A stretch of DNA of 64,000 nucleotides from UBA4427 sp046351135 (lineage in GTDB: Bacteria > Myxococcota_A > UBA9160 > UBA4427), in NCBI GenBank assembly GCA_046351135.1, contig JAXLZA010000013.1:62001-126000 (forward strand), read 5' to 3'. The position numbers and the translations under genes were made by a program. Below are positions 50,816 to 60,136 of this stretch, one piece after another. The notes beneath the pieces were generated by a model. It had not been told where the DNA came from. It saw only the letters and a list, made by a program, of their open reading frames with translations, and ran no database searches. Each line of letters starts with the position of its first letter. Positions within the stretch are counted from its first letter, which is position 1.

Positions 50816-52519
50816 ATGGCACAGGCGATGAGCTGGGATCAGGCGATGGCCGCGCTGACGGGACCGGGGGCGCCCTTCGAGATCGTCGAGCGCCTGGTCG
50901 ACGGCCAGCCGCTGCGGGTCTTCGCCGAGCTCCCGAAGTCGATGCGCGAGGCCTTCGCCCACGCCCGGCTCCACGGCGACAAGCCCTTCGTCGTCTACGA
51001 GGACGAGACCTGGACCTTCGGCGACATGATGACCCGCGTCGACGAGCTCGCCGACGCCCTGGTCCATCGCTACGGCATCCGCCCCGGCGACCGCGTCGCG
51101 ATCGCGATGCGCAACTACCCCGAGTGGATCGCGACCTTCGCGGCGACGCTCTCGGTCGGCGGGATCGCGGTCTGCATGAACGCCTGGTGGAAGCAGGAGG
51201 AGATGGCCTACGGCCTCGAGGACAGCGGAGCGCGGCTGCTCGTCGCGGACTTCGAGCGCTTCGAGACGGCGCGCGCGCGCTTCGACGCAGGCGAGATCCG
51301 CGTGCTCGTGGCCCGGCATGCGGGGCCGCTCCCGACCGGTGTCGATCGGATGGAGGAGGTCCTGCGCCCGGGCGCCGCGATGCCCGACGTCGAGGTCCGC
51401 GCCCACGACGACGCGACGATCCTCTACACGTCGGGGACGACGGGCTTTCCGAAGGGCGCCGTCTCGACCCACCTCGCACTGCTCTCCGCCCTGCGCGCCT
51501 TCGCCTGCCGCGCGCTCGCAGGCGCGATGACGCAGCCGCCGAAGGAGCCGAGCCCGTACGCCGCCTGCTTCATCCTGGTCGTCCCGCTCTTCCACGTGAC
51601 GGGGCTCGTTCCGGTCATGCTCTCGTCGTTCCTCGCGGGCATCAAGCTCGTCATGATGTACAAGTGGAATCCCGAGCGCGCCCTCGAGCTGATCGAGCGC
51701 GAGCGGGTCACGCAGTTCGTCGGTGTGCCGACCATGTCGATCGATCTGCTCGAGTCGAAGGACTTCCCGCTGCGGGACACCTCGAGCCTCGCCGGCGTCG
51801 GCGGCGGGGGCGCGCCCGCGCCGCCCGAGCTCGTCGCGCGCATCGACAAGAGCTTCGCCCGCGCGCGGCCCGGCATCGGCTACGGGATGACCGAGACGAA
51901 CGCCTACGGTCCGCAGAACAGCGGCGACGACTATCTCCGCAAGCCGCGCAGCGCCGGGCGCCCCGTGCCGATCCTCGAGGTCCGGGCCTTCGACGAGCAG
52001 ATGAAGCCGCTCCCGCCCGGACGGGTCGGTGAGCTCTGCTTCCGCGGCCCGAACCTGATCCGCGGCTACTGGAACAAGCCCGAGGCGACGCGAGAGACGA
52101 TCGTCCACGGCTGGCTCAGGAGCGGCGATCTCGGCCGCGTCGACGAGGAAGGCTTCGTCTTCGTCGAGGACCGCGCGAAGGACATGGTCCTGCGCGCCGG
52201 CGAGAACGTCTACTGCGCCGAGGTCGAGGCGGTCGTCTACGAGTTTCCCGGCGTCCACGAGGCGGCGGTCTTCGGCGTGCCCCACCCGCGGCTCGGCGAG
52301 GAGGTCGCCTGCGTCGTGCTGCCGAAGCGGGCGAGCACGGTCGATCCCGAAGCGCTGCGCACCTTCGTGTCGGGTCGGCTCGCGTCGTTCAAGGTGCCGA
52401 CCCTCGTCGAGGTCGTCGCCGCGCCGCTCCCCCGCAACGCGGCGGGGAAGATCCTCAAGCGGGAGCTGCGGGACGCGATGGTGAAGCGGCGGGGCGGGGG
52501 AGGCACCGGCGCGGGGTGA
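50816..52519 (+). CDS. AMP-dependent acyl-CoA synthetase/ligase
   Basis: A 567-residue ANL-family adenylate-forming enzyme. The P-loop-like A3 motif is LYTSGTTGFPKGA near residue 201, the core YGMTET near residue 360, the A8 hinge GDLGRVDEEGFVFVEDRAKDM near residue 440, and the catalytic Lys in NAAGKILKRELRD near residue 549. It activates a carboxylic acid as an acyl-AMP and transfers it to CoA. The substrate is unknown; a fatty or ring-derived acid would fit the adjacent catabolic genes. GAGGAGAT precedes ATG 50816, which is preferred to an upstream ATG at 50666. Confidence 0.9.
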   Translation: MAQAMSWDQAMAALTGPGAPFEIVERLVDGQPLRVFAELPKSMREAFAHARLHGDKPFVVYEDETWTFGDMMTRVDELADALVHRYGIRPGDRVAIAMRNYPEWIATFAATLSVGGIAVCMNAWWKQEEMAYGLEDSGARLLVADFERFETARARFDAGEIRVLVARHAGPLPTGVDRMEEVLRPGAAMPDVEVRAHDDATILYTSGTTGFPKGAVSTHLALLSALRAFACRALAGAMTQPPKEPSPYAACFILVVPLFHVTGLVPVMLSSFLAGIKLVMMYKWNPERALELIERERVTQFVGVPTMSIDLLESKDFPLRDTSSLAGVGGGGAPAPPELVARIDKSFARARPGIGYGMTETNAYGPQNSGDDYLRKPRSAGRPVPILEVRAFDEQMKPLPPGRVGELCFRGPNLIRGYWNKPEATRETIVHGWLRSGDLGRVDEEGFVFVEDRAKDMVLRAGENVYCAEVEAVVYEFPGVHEAAVFGVPHPRLGEEVACVVLPKRASTVDPEALRTFVSGRLASFKVPTLVEVVAAPLPRNAAGKILKRELRDAMVKRRGGGGTGAG

Positions 52520-52565
52520 AGGGCGGCTCGTCGACGCCGAGCGGATCGGCGAATGCGGAGAGGGC

Positions 52566-53441
52566 ATGACGCGACCGCCGGCCGACATCCGGATCGACGA
52601 GGCGCTGGTCGGTCGCCTCGTCGCGGCCCAGGTTCCCGATCTCATGGATCAGTCGATCCGCATCGTCGCGAGTGGCTGGGACAACACGATCGCACGCATC
52701 GGCCAGACGTGGGTCGCTCGCCTTCCGCGTCACGAAGGCGCCGCCGCGCTCATCGCCCACGAGCAGCGCTGGCTGCCGATCCTGGCTCGGGATCTTCCGT
52801 TGCCCGTCCCCGTACCGACGCATGTCGGGCTGCCCACGGACGAGTTTCCTCGCCCGTGGTCGATCGGGCGCTGGTTGCCCGGCTCGAGGGCTTCCGAGCG
52901 GCCTCCGACGGATGAACGAATCGCGGCCGACGCGCTCGCCCGTTTCCTGACCGCCCTCCACCGTCCGGCGCCCGTCGATGCGCCGGTCAACCCGCTGCGC
53001 GGTGTCGCGCTCGAGCGACTCACGTCTGCAGTCGACCAGCGCTCCGCGTGGCTGGCCGGCTCGATCGATCGAGCCCGGGTCCTCGACATCTGGCACGACG
53101 GCCTTCGCTCGCCCGCGTGGTCGCACCCGCCCGTCTGGCTTCACGGGGACCTCCATCCGGCCAATCTGCTCACGTTCGAGGGACGCCTGTCGGCCGTCCT
53201 CGACTTCGGCGACCTGACCTCCGGCGATCCAGCCGCCGATCTGGCGATCGCGTGGATGACGTTCGCCGCCGATGCCCGGGAGCATTTTCGCCGCGGCGTC
53301 GGCGCCGATGCGGCGACCTGGCGGCGGGCGGCTTCCTGGGCCCTGCATTTCGCGCTCGCCTATTGCAGCAGCGACGAAGCGACCGGCATGCCGTCGATCG
53401 GCCGCCGCGCCTTGAAGGCCGTGCTCGACGAGTCGGACTGA
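52566..53441 (+). CDS. Aminoglycoside phosphotransferase-family kinase
   Basis: A 291-residue protein-kinase-like phosphotransferase. The catalytic loop is WLHGDLHPANLL near residue 195 (HGDxHxxN) and the metal-binding Asp is in LDFGD near residue 215. The N-terminal lobe carries the conserved WVARLPRHEG. These kinases phosphorylate antibiotics, homoserine, choline or other small alcohols; nothing in the sequence picks out an aminoglycoside. It follows the ligase by 46 bases and precedes a GNAT gene. The start at ATG 52566 has GGAGAGGG before it. Confidence 0.85.
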   Translation: MTRPPADIRIDEALVGRLVAAQVPDLMDQSIRIVASGWDNTIARIGQTWVARLPRHEGAAALIAHEQRWLPILARDLPLPVPVPTHVGLPTDEFPRPWSIGRWLPGSRASERPPTDERIAADALARFLTALHRPAPVDAPVNPLRGVALERLTSAVDQRSAWLAGSIDRARVLDIWHDGLRSPAWSHPPVWLHGDLHPANLLTFEGRLSAVLDFGDLTSGDPAADLAIAWMTFAADAREHFRRGVGADAATWRRAASWALHFALAYCSSDEATGMPSIGRRALKAVLDESD

Positions 53442-53540
53442 ATTCGATGCCCGATCCGGACCGGTCGACCGCTCGAGTCGCTACGCTCGGCCGTCGATGC
53501 GCCGCCGGATGCGATCCGGTTCGGAGGCTCGAGCCTGCCC

Positions 53541-54053
53541 ATGACCGACGATGCGTCCGTCTCGATCCGCCTCGCCGAGCCGGGGGACGAGCCCGTGCTC
53601 TGGCTCATGCTGACCTACGCCGCCTCGATGGGCGAGGGCGGGCCGGGCCGCATCGAGGAGGCGCGCGCGGATCCCTATCTGCGCAGCTACGTCGAGGGCT
53701 TCGGGAGCCGACGCGAAGACCTGGGCTTCGTCGCCGTCGCTCCGACGCGGCGCATCGTCGGTGCGGCCTGGATCCGCCGGGACTTCGAGGCATCCGCGCT
53801 CCACGTCGGCGGACCCGCGGAGCCGGAGCTCTCGATCGGCGTCTCGCCGGAGCATCGCGGTCAGGGCATCGGGGAGCGACTGCTCGATGCGCTGCTGCGG
53901 GCGTGCCGCGGACGCCATCCTTCGATCATGCTGTCGGTGCGATCCGAGAATCCGGCCGTCCGCCTCTACCGCCGCACCGGCTTCGAGGAGATCGATCGCA
54001 TCCGCAATCGCGTCGGTGGCGTCTCGCTCGTGATGCGCTGCCGGCTCGATTGA
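53541..54053 (+). CDS. GNAT-family N-acetyltransferase
   Basis: A 170-residue GNAT protein. The acetyl-CoA pyrophosphate-binding motif is GVSPEHRGQGIGERLL near residues 101-116, and the later motif LSVRSENPAVRLYRRTGFEE matches motif B. It transfers an acetyl group to an unknown amine. Start at ATG 53541; the Shine-Dalgarno GGAGG is embedded in a perfect 12-base palindrome (AGGCTCGAGCCT, 53526-53537), which might limit translation. The kinase gene upstream is 99 bases away in the same direction. Confidence 0.86.
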   Translation: MTDDASVSIRLAEPGDEPVLWLMLTYAASMGEGGPGRIEEARADPYLRSYVEGFGSRREDLGFVAVAPTRRIVGAAWIRRDFEASALHVGGPAEPELSIGVSPEHRGQGIGERLLDALLRACRGRHPSIMLSVRSENPAVRLYRRTGFEEIDRIRNRVGGVSLVMRCRLD

Positions 54054-54261
54054 TGCGGAGGGGATCGGCGCGATCGGTGCGTCAGCCCGCCTCGCCCAGC
54101 ATCCGTCGGGTATCGGCGAAGGTCGGGGCGTGGCTCGTGATGCCGCCGTCGACGCCGGGGCGCTGGCGCGAGAGGGTGAATCCGACGATCATCCGGTCGC
54201 CACGAAGCGGAATCCAACGGAAACTCGTCCCGGGTCCTCGTGTGGACGGCAAGGAGCCATC

Positions 54262-54768
54262 ATGAAGTGGATCACCGTCGCATTGCTCGCGTTCGCGTTC
54301 CTCCAGCTCGCCGCCGGTGCCTCGGCCCAGTCGATCCTTGTCCAGCGCCCGGTGCCCTACTCCGAGGACGGGGACGTCGCCGAGAAGATCCGCAACGAGT
54401 GCAAGATCGACGAGCAGCTGGCAGATTTCCTGAAGGCGAGCGCCGGCGAGAACGGCGTCGAGATCCAGTTCAGCGACGGCCCCGTCGACCGCTCGAAGGG
54501 CCGCGTCCTCGACCTGCGCATCACGAGCGCGATCAGCATGGGCAACGCCTTCATCGGCCATCAGAAGTCGACGGCGATCGTCGGCACCCTCTACGAGAAC
54601 GGCAGGAAGATCGCCTCGTTCAAGGCGCGCCGGAACTCGATGGGCGGCGCCTTCGCCGGCTACAAGGGCTCTTGCGCGGTGCTCGGTCGCACGGTCAAGG
54701 TCCTCGGCGAGGACGTCGCGAAATGGCTGAAGGCGCCGGTCGACGGTGCGAAGCTCGGCGACGCCTGA
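54262..54768 (+). CDS. Secreted protein of unknown function
   Basis: A 168-residue protein with a clear signal peptide (MKWITVALLAFAFLQLAAGASA, cleavage after ASA near residue 22). The mature part has two cysteines (near residues 46 and 138), which could form a disulfide, and no recognised family. A repeated pattern of aromatic and basic residues near the C-terminus may be a small beta-rich domain. AAGGAG seven bases before ATG 54262 fixes the start. It converges with exonuclease III across an eight-base-pair hairpin. Confidence 0.72.
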   Translation: MKWITVALLAFAFLQLAAGASAQSILVQRPVPYSEDGDVAEKIRNECKIDEQLADFLKASAGENGVEIQFSDGPVDRSKGRVLDLRITSAISMGNAFIGHQKSTAIVGTLYENGRKIASFKARRNSMGGAFAGYKGSCAVLGRTVKVLGEDVAKWLKAPVDGAKLGDA

Positions 54769-54769
54769 C

Positions 54770-54790
54770 GCCTGACGGCGGACGCGTGCG

Positions 54791-54796
<6 letters not shown>
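54770..54796. terminator. Bidirectional hairpin between convergent genes
   Basis: GCCTGACG (54770-54777) and CGTCAGGC (54789-54796) form a perfect eight-base-pair stem with an 11-base loop. It starts two bases after the secreted-protein stop codon and overlaps the exonuclease stop, so it can serve both convergent transcripts. No U-tract is present. Confidence 0.5.
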
Positions 54797-55582
<786 letters not shown>

Positions 55583-55764
55583 GGTGGGGCGGTCTCCTCG
55601 GGGCGGAGCGTATCATCCCGCCGCGGGCGCCCGGACTGCCCGGATCGACTCGGGCGGGCAGCGGCGCGGTGTCCGCCGTTCGCCGGGCGGCGCCTCGCGG
55701 CTATCCTGCGGCTCGCCGACGACCGTCCCGTCCGACCGGACGCACGAAGAACGAGGAGAAGGCC

Positions 55765-56412
55765 ATGAGACTCTTCGGAAAGCCGCTGGAGATCCCGCGC
55801 AAGGAGGATGCGCTGCCCGGTCGCAGTCAGCGAATGCGCGTCGCCCCCGCGCATTTCGTGACGAAGCAGCCCCTCGACGCCCCCTTCGAAGGCCATGGCC
55901 GCATCCTCGTCGCCATGGGCTGCTTCTGGGGCGCCGAGCGCAAGTTCTGGCAGGCCCCCGGCGTCGTCAGCACCGCCGTCGGCTACGTCGCCGGCCATAC
56001 GCCGAATCCGACCTACGAGGAGGTCTGCTCCGGCCGGACCGGCCATACCGAGGCCGTCCGCGCGATCTTCGATCCGGCGAAGACGAGCTATGCGGCGCTG
56101 CTGCGCGTCTTCTGGGAGAGCCACGACCCGACCCAGGGCATGCGCCAGGGCAACGACGTCGGGACCCAGTACCGCTCCGGCCTCTATTACTACGACGAGG
56201 AGCAGAAGCGCCTCGCCCTCGCGTCCCGCGACGCCTTCCAGAAGGAGCTCGAGGCCGCGGGCTACGGCCCGATCACGACGGAGATCGCGCCGGCTCCCGA
56301 GTTCTACTTCGCCGAGGACTACCATCAGCAGTACCTCGCGAAGAACCCGAACGGCTACTGCGGGCTCGGGGGCACCGGCGTCTCCTGCCCGATCGGCGTC
56401 CTGAACGGCTGA
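55765..56412 (+). CDS. msrA: Peptide-methionine (S)-S-oxide reductase MsrA
   Basis: A 215-residue enzyme that repairs oxidised methionine. The catalytic Cys is in the GCFWGAER motif near residue 52, and the C-terminal GYCGLGGTGVSCP near residue 198 supplies the two recycling cysteines, as in E. coli MsrA. It has an N-terminal extension of about 45 residues without a signal peptide, like the longer MsrA forms. GAGGAGAAGG precedes ATG 55765. A downstream repeat-rich gap separates it from the SDR gene. Confidence 0.93.
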   Translation: MRLFGKPLEIPRKEDALPGRSQRMRVAPAHFVTKQPLDAPFEGHGRILVAMGCFWGAERKFWQAPGVVSTAVGYVAGHTPNPTYEEVCSGRTGHTEAVRAIFDPAKTSYAALLRVFWESHDPTQGMRQGNDVGTQYRSGLYYYDEEQKRLALASRDAFQKELEAAGYGPITTEIAPAPEFYFAEDYHQQYLAKNPNGYCGLGGTGVSCPIGVLNG

Positions 56413-56490
56413 CGCGATCCGTGCGAGCGACGCGGCCGGGCGCTCGCTGCGACGGCCGCGACCGAAGCGACGGAATCGACCGAAGCGAAC

Positions 56491-56526
56491 GAAACGACCG
56501 GATCGAAAGAAACGACCGGATCGAAA
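56491..56526 (+). repeat. Perfect 18-base tandem repeat, two copies
   Basis: gaaacgaccggatcgaaa occurs twice back to back just before the SDR gene, preceded by degenerate copies of a CGACCGAAGCGA-like unit from about 56455. The repeats reach to the Shine-Dalgarno region, so they may affect spacing or expression of the SDR gene. Confidence 0.75.
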
Positions 56527-56536
56527 GGTGGATGGA

Positions 56537-57355
56537 ATGGATCTCGTGCTGCGCGAAGGCGCATTTCTCGGCGAAACCCACATCGTGACCGGAGCGGCCC
56601 AGGGCATCGGCTTCGCGATCGCGGAGGCGCTCGCCCTCCACGGCGCCCAGGTCGCGATGGTCGACCTCGACCGCGGGCGCCTCGACGAGGCGAAGGCGCG
56701 CCTCCAGCAGGCCGTCCCGAAGGCCGCCGTCGCGCCGCTGGTCGTCGCGGCCAACGTCGCGTCGGAGCAGGACGTGCCGCGCGCCGTCGGCCAGGTCCTC
56801 GAGGCGACGGGCTGCATCAACGGCCTCGTCAACGTCGCCGGCATCACCCGCGACTCGCGCATCACGAAGAAGACCCTGGCCGACTTCAACCTCGTCCTCT
56901 CGGTCCATCTCGGCGGGACCTTCCTGTTCACCCGCGAGGTCGCGGTCCAGCACTGGCACCCGCTCTTCAAGGCGAAGGGCGACCAGCCCCTCGACGACGG
57001 CGTCAACCGCTTCATCGTGAACTTCTCGTCGGTCTCCGCGCGCAACGGCAACGTCGGCCAGGTCGACTACACCGCGGCGAAGGGTGCGATCGAGGCGGTG
57101 ACGCGGACGACGGCGCGGGAGTTCGCGAACTATCGCGTGCGCGTGAACGCGATCGCGCCTGGGCCGGTGAACACGCCGATGCTGGCGGGCGCGGGGGAGC
57201 AGGCGGTGCAGGCCTTCAAGCGCGCGACGCTGCTCGGGAAGGTCGCGGAGCCCGAGGACATCGCGGCGACGGTGCTCGGCATGGCCTGCCCGAAGATCTC
57301 CGGGTACACGACGGGCCAGATCTTCGCCGCGAACGGCGGGCTCTACCTGGCCTGA
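56537..57355 (+). CDS. Short-chain dehydrogenase/reductase (3-oxoacyl-ACP reductase FabG-like)
   Basis: A 272-residue SDR. Cofactor loop VTGAAQGIGFA near residues 18-28, DLD for NAD choice, NVAG near residue 97, catalytic Ser in NFSSVS near residue 156 and YxxxK as DYTAAK near residue 171. Its C-terminal glycine-rich end (FAANGGLYLA) matches FabG-like enzymes. The ATG at 56537, with AAGGTGG upstream, is preferred to an in-frame GTG at 56528. It overlaps the stop of the convergent PAS protein by 13 bases. Substrate could be a fatty acyl or a catabolic ketone. Confidence 0.86.
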   Translation: MDLVLREGAFLGETHIVTGAAQGIGFAIAEALALHGAQVAMVDLDRGRLDEAKARLQQAVPKAAVAPLVVAANVASEQDVPRAVGQVLEATGCINGLVNVAGITRDSRITKKTLADFNLVLSVHLGGTFLFTREVAVQHWHPLFKAKGDQPLDDGVNRFIVNFSSVSARNGNVGQVDYTAAKGAIEAVTRTTAREFANYRVRVNAIAPGPVNTPMLAGAGEQAVQAFKRATLLGKVAEPEDIAATVLGMACPKISGYTTGQIFAANGGLYLA

Positions 57356-58443
57356 TCCGGGGCGAAGAGCACGAGCAGCTGGGTGCCACAGCCCGGCGTG
57401 CTGTCGAGGTGGATCCGCGCGCCGAGCGCGCGCGCCCGGCGACACGCTTCCACGAGGGCTCGCGTCCGCGAGCTCGGGAGGATCGTGCCGGCTTCGACGA
57501 GATCGCCGCGCCGGAATGCCGCGACGACCGGAACCGGCAGCGCGCGCCCCGTGTCGTGGACCTCGAGCACGACGTCCCCGATCTCGCCCCGCTCGGCGGG
57601 GCAGGCCGCGATCGGATGGACCCGGGAGACGAAGCGGCGCTGCGGCGGGAGCCACGCCGTCGAGAGGGTCACGAAGCCGCCGGCGTTGCCGGTCTCCTCG
57701 ACACCGAGCCGGGCGGCCTCGAGCAGCGCCTCGACGATCCCCGCGACCGACGCGCTCGCGGCCTCTTCGTCGAGCGGTCCGTCGAGAGCCTGGTCGTCCG
57801 CTCCACCGTACGGCGCGTCGAATGCTCGGCCGAACGTCTCGTCGCCCATCCCGCTGATCGTAACGTCGATCGCCCCGTCGACGGGCTCGAGGTCGAGCTC
57901 GAGGGCGACGCTCCGATCGGGATCCTGCGTCGTCCCGCCGGGCCCCCCCTTCCATGCCGCGCGCGTCCGGGCGACGGCCCGCCGGATCGCGGGCGCGAGA
58001 TCGAGCGTCGCTCCCGCCGCAGCCGGTGTCCGGGGGCGTCGGTCGGTCGTCGCGGGAGCGCGCGTCACGGGAACGATCGCCGCGTTCGCTGCGGCCGGAC
58101 CCTCTTCGCGCGCGATCGCGCTGAAGCGGTCGATCTCGCCGAGCGGATCGCGCAGGGCCTCGACCTCGAGCAGGACGTCGATGCGCCGCCCGTCCGGTCG
58201 CTCGAACGGGAAGGCGACGCGGCAGAGGCGGCCCTCGAAGAAGTGCTGGGCGACGAACTCGACGACCTCGAGGTCGATGCCGGCGCGCTCGAGCAGGCGG
58301 CCGACGGGCTTGTCGACGGTCTCGTCGAGCGCGATCCCGGACAGGCGCGCGAAGGCGTCGTTCGCCCATTCGACGACCCCGGCCAGGTTGCCGACGATTC
58401 GGGCCTGGCCGGCATCCGACGCGCTCGATTCGCGCTCCGTCAT
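57343..58443 (-). CDS. PAS-domain protein with degenerate histidine-kinase-type ATPase domain
   Basis: A 366-residue protein. Residues about 15-125 form a PAS domain (GVVEWANDAFARLSGIALDE). Residues 230-366 resemble a HATPase domain: VVLEVHDTGRALP gives the G1-like D-x-G and PGCGTQLLVLF the final G-x-G-T, but the N-box is weak (LLEAARLGVEE without the usual Asn) and there is no HisKA phospho-acceptor helix. It may be an anti-sigma or sensor-like ATP-binding regulator, or a diverged kinase. It is divergent from a TetR regulator across two palindromes and converges with the SDR gene. Confidence 0.66.
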   Translation of the reverse strand: MTERESSASDAGQARIVGNLAGVVEWANDAFARLSGIALDETVDKPVGRLLERAGIDLEVVEFVAQHFFEGRLCRVAFPFERPDGRRIDVLLEVEALRDPLGEIDRFSAIAREEGPAAANAAIVPVTRAPATTDRRPRTPAAAGATLDLAPAIRRAVARTRAAWKGGPGGTTQDPDRSVALELDLEPVDGAIDVTISGMGDETFGRAFDAPYGGADDQALDGPLDEEAASASVAGIVEALLEAARLGVEETGNAGGFVTLSTAWLPPQRRFVSRVHPIAACPAERGEIGDVVLEVHDTGRALPVPVVAAFRRGDLVEAGTILPSSRTRALVEACRRARALGARIHLDSTPGCGTQLLVLFAPDQAR

Positions 58444-58497
58444 GCGTGTCCCCCGATGGCTGGGACCCTAGCAGTGGAGCGCGCGTTCCCGCGCGAA

Positions 58498-58511
58498 CGA
58501 ACGATCGTTCG
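58498..58511. promoter_or_regulatory. TetR-type operator candidate
   Basis: CGAACGATCGTTCG is a perfect 14-base palindrome in the intergenic region between the divergent PAS-protein and TetR genes. Its length and symmetry suit a TetR-family dimer, which could control both genes. No experimental site is known. Confidence 0.55.
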
Positions 58512-58569
58512 CGGTCGCGGGATGGCTGCACTGGAAGCCGCCCGGCCGTCCGGGGCGTGCGATGGCGCA

Positions 58570-58584
58570 CCGGGAAATTCCCGG
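58570..58584. promoter_or_regulatory. Second palindrome upstream of the TetR gene
   Basis: CCGGGAA-A-TTCCCGG is a perfect 15-base dyad about 65 bases before the TetR start codon. It is followed by a TAGAAT (-10-like) sequence at 58593-58598, so it could be an operator at the TetR promoter. Confidence 0.45.
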
Positions 58585-58646
58585 ATCGGCGTTAGAATCG
58601 GGCGCGCATCGTCATCGCTGCATGGCAGCGCGGAAGGAGTCGGTTC

Positions 58647-59303
58647 ATGAGCCGGGACGAACTCGAGATCGACCACGCACCGTCGCAGGCGACCTCGGCG
58701 CCCCAGGACGAGCCGCTGACCGGCAAGGCCGCGACGCAGGAGCGCATCCTCGCGGCGGCGACCGAGCTCTTCCTGACGCGGGGCTACGAGACGACGACCA
58801 TCGCCCACGTCGCCGAGCACGCCGAGGTCTCGCGCGCGACGGTGTTCTGGCATTTCAGCGACAAGGAGTCGCTGTTCCGCGAGTGCTTCAACCGCCTCTG
58901 CGAGCCCTTCCGTCAGTCGCTCTCCCGCGACATGTCGTCGCTCCCGCCGGAGAAGCGCCTGCGCGAGCAGGTCGAGCTCTACCAGTCCTTCATCGCGCGC
59001 CACCGCGCCGACGTCGACGGCTTCCTGCGCTGGGCGACCGAGCACACCAGCTTCCGGGACTGGCTCGTCCGCACGCTCTACGACCTCCACCACCGCTTCG
59101 GCGGGGCGCTGACCGAGACCGTCGCGGAGATCGTGCCGCGGGAGATCGATCCCCACGCGGTGGCGATGGGCGTGCTGATGATGCTCGACGGCAACCTCCT
59201 GCTCTCCTACTTCGACGGGGCCCCGCGCGTCGCCGAGCAGCGACAGGCGTCGATCCAGGCGGTGCTCGACATGATTCCGCGCCGCATCCCGGGCCGACAC
59301 TGA
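58647..59303 (+). CDS. TetR-family transcriptional regulator
   Basis: A 218-residue regulator. The N-terminal helix-turn-helix is typical: RILAAATELFLTRGYETTTI followed by IAHVAEHAEVSRATVFWHFSDKE near residues 52-75. A 26-residue polar extension precedes it, and the C-terminal half is the ligand-binding helical core. It probably represses itself and the divergent PAS gene, or the RNA-methyltransferase neighbour, until an inducer binds. GGAAGGAG upstream of ATG 58647 supports the start. Confidence 0.88.
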   Translation: MSRDELEIDHAPSQATSAPQDEPLTGKAATQERILAAATELFLTRGYETTTIAHVAEHAEVSRATVFWHFSDKESLFRECFNRLCEPFRQSLSRDMSSLPPEKRLREQVELYQSFIARHRADVDGFLRWATEHTSFRDWLVRTLYDLHHRFGGALTETVAEIVPREIDPHAVAMGVLMMLDGNLLLSYFDGAPRVAEQRQASIQAVLDMIPRRIPGRH

Positions 59304-59326
59304 GCGAGACCCGATCCACGGACCCG

Positions 59327-60124
59327 ATGCGCGATGCGCTGCAGGCCGCGACGGTCGGCGCCGGCGCGGGCCGGAAGGGTTCGGCCGGCGGCGCGACCTC
59401 CGCGCGGCGCCGCCTCGTCGGGGCCGAGGCGATCGCCGAGGCGCTCGAGCGGGGCGCCGAGCTTCGGGTCGTGCTCTGCGGCCGCGGCCTGCTCGCACCG
59501 GAGGACGAGGCGGTCGTCGCGCGGGCGCGGGCGCGGGGGATCGCGGTGCGCGCGACTTCGGACCGCGAGCGGCTGCGGCTGACGGACGGGGCGGCGCCGG
59601 CGGCGCTGCTCGCCCTCGAAGGACCCTCCGTCGATCCGGGGCTCGAGGAGCTCATGGCGCGGGCCGGGCTCGTCGTCGTACTGGTCGGGCTCCGCTATCC
59701 GGGCAACGTCGGCTTCATCGTGCGGGCGGCGGAGGTGGCCGGCGCGGCGGGCGTCGTGCTCTGCGAGGCGTGGACGCGGGCCGAGCGCGCGAGCGCGATG
59801 CGCTTCGCGATGCAGGCGGATCGCTTCTTCCCGGTCGTCGACGCCGACGCGGAGGCGGCGGCCGAGGCCGCGCGGCGCGCCGGTCGGCGGCTCTTCGCCC
59901 TCGAGACCGGAGGGACGCGCACGCCCTGGGAGGCGCCGCTCGACGATCCCCTCGCGATCTTCCTGGGCGGCGAGGCGGAGGGCATCCCCGCGGCGATCCT
60001 GGCGCGGATGGACGAGGTCCTGCGCATCCCGATGCGCGGCTTCATCCCGTCCTACAACGTGCAGGCCGCGGCCGGGATCGTGCTCGGCGAATGGCTCCGC
60101 CGGAGGCACGATCCCGGGACCTAG
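59327..60124 (+). CDS. SpoU/TrmH-family RNA methyltransferase
   Basis: A 265-residue SPOUT enzyme. Motif 1 is GNVGFIVRAAEVAGAAGVVL near residue 125, motif 2 LGGEAEGIP near residue 214, and motif 3 IPMRGFIPSYNVQAAAGIVL near residue 235, which form the knotted SAM-binding site. The N-terminal 80 residues resemble the substrate-binding domain of 2'-O-methyltransferases acting on rRNA or tRNA. The start is uncertain, since ATG 59327 has no clear Shine-Dalgarno sequence. It lies 23 bases downstream of the TetR gene and may be transcribed with it. Confidence 0.85.
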   Translation: MRDALQAATVGAGAGRKGSAGGATSARRRLVGAEAIAEALERGAELRVVLCGRGLLAPEDEAVVARARARGIAVRATSDRERLRLTDGAAPAALLALEGPSVDPGLEELMARAGLVVVLVGLRYPGNVGFIVRAAEVAGAAGVVLCEAWTRAERASAMRFAMQADRFFPVVDADAEAAAEAARRAGRRLFALETGGTRTPWEAPLDDPLAIFLGGEAEGIPAAILARMDEVLRIPMRGFIPSYNVQAAAGIVLGEWLRRRHDPGT

Positions 60125-60136
60125 CGGCGCGGCGTG

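Noticed and set aside
57343..58443. A complete sensor histidine kinase
   Set aside because: No HisKA helix and a degenerate N-box; only the PAS domain and part of an ATPase-like end can be supported.
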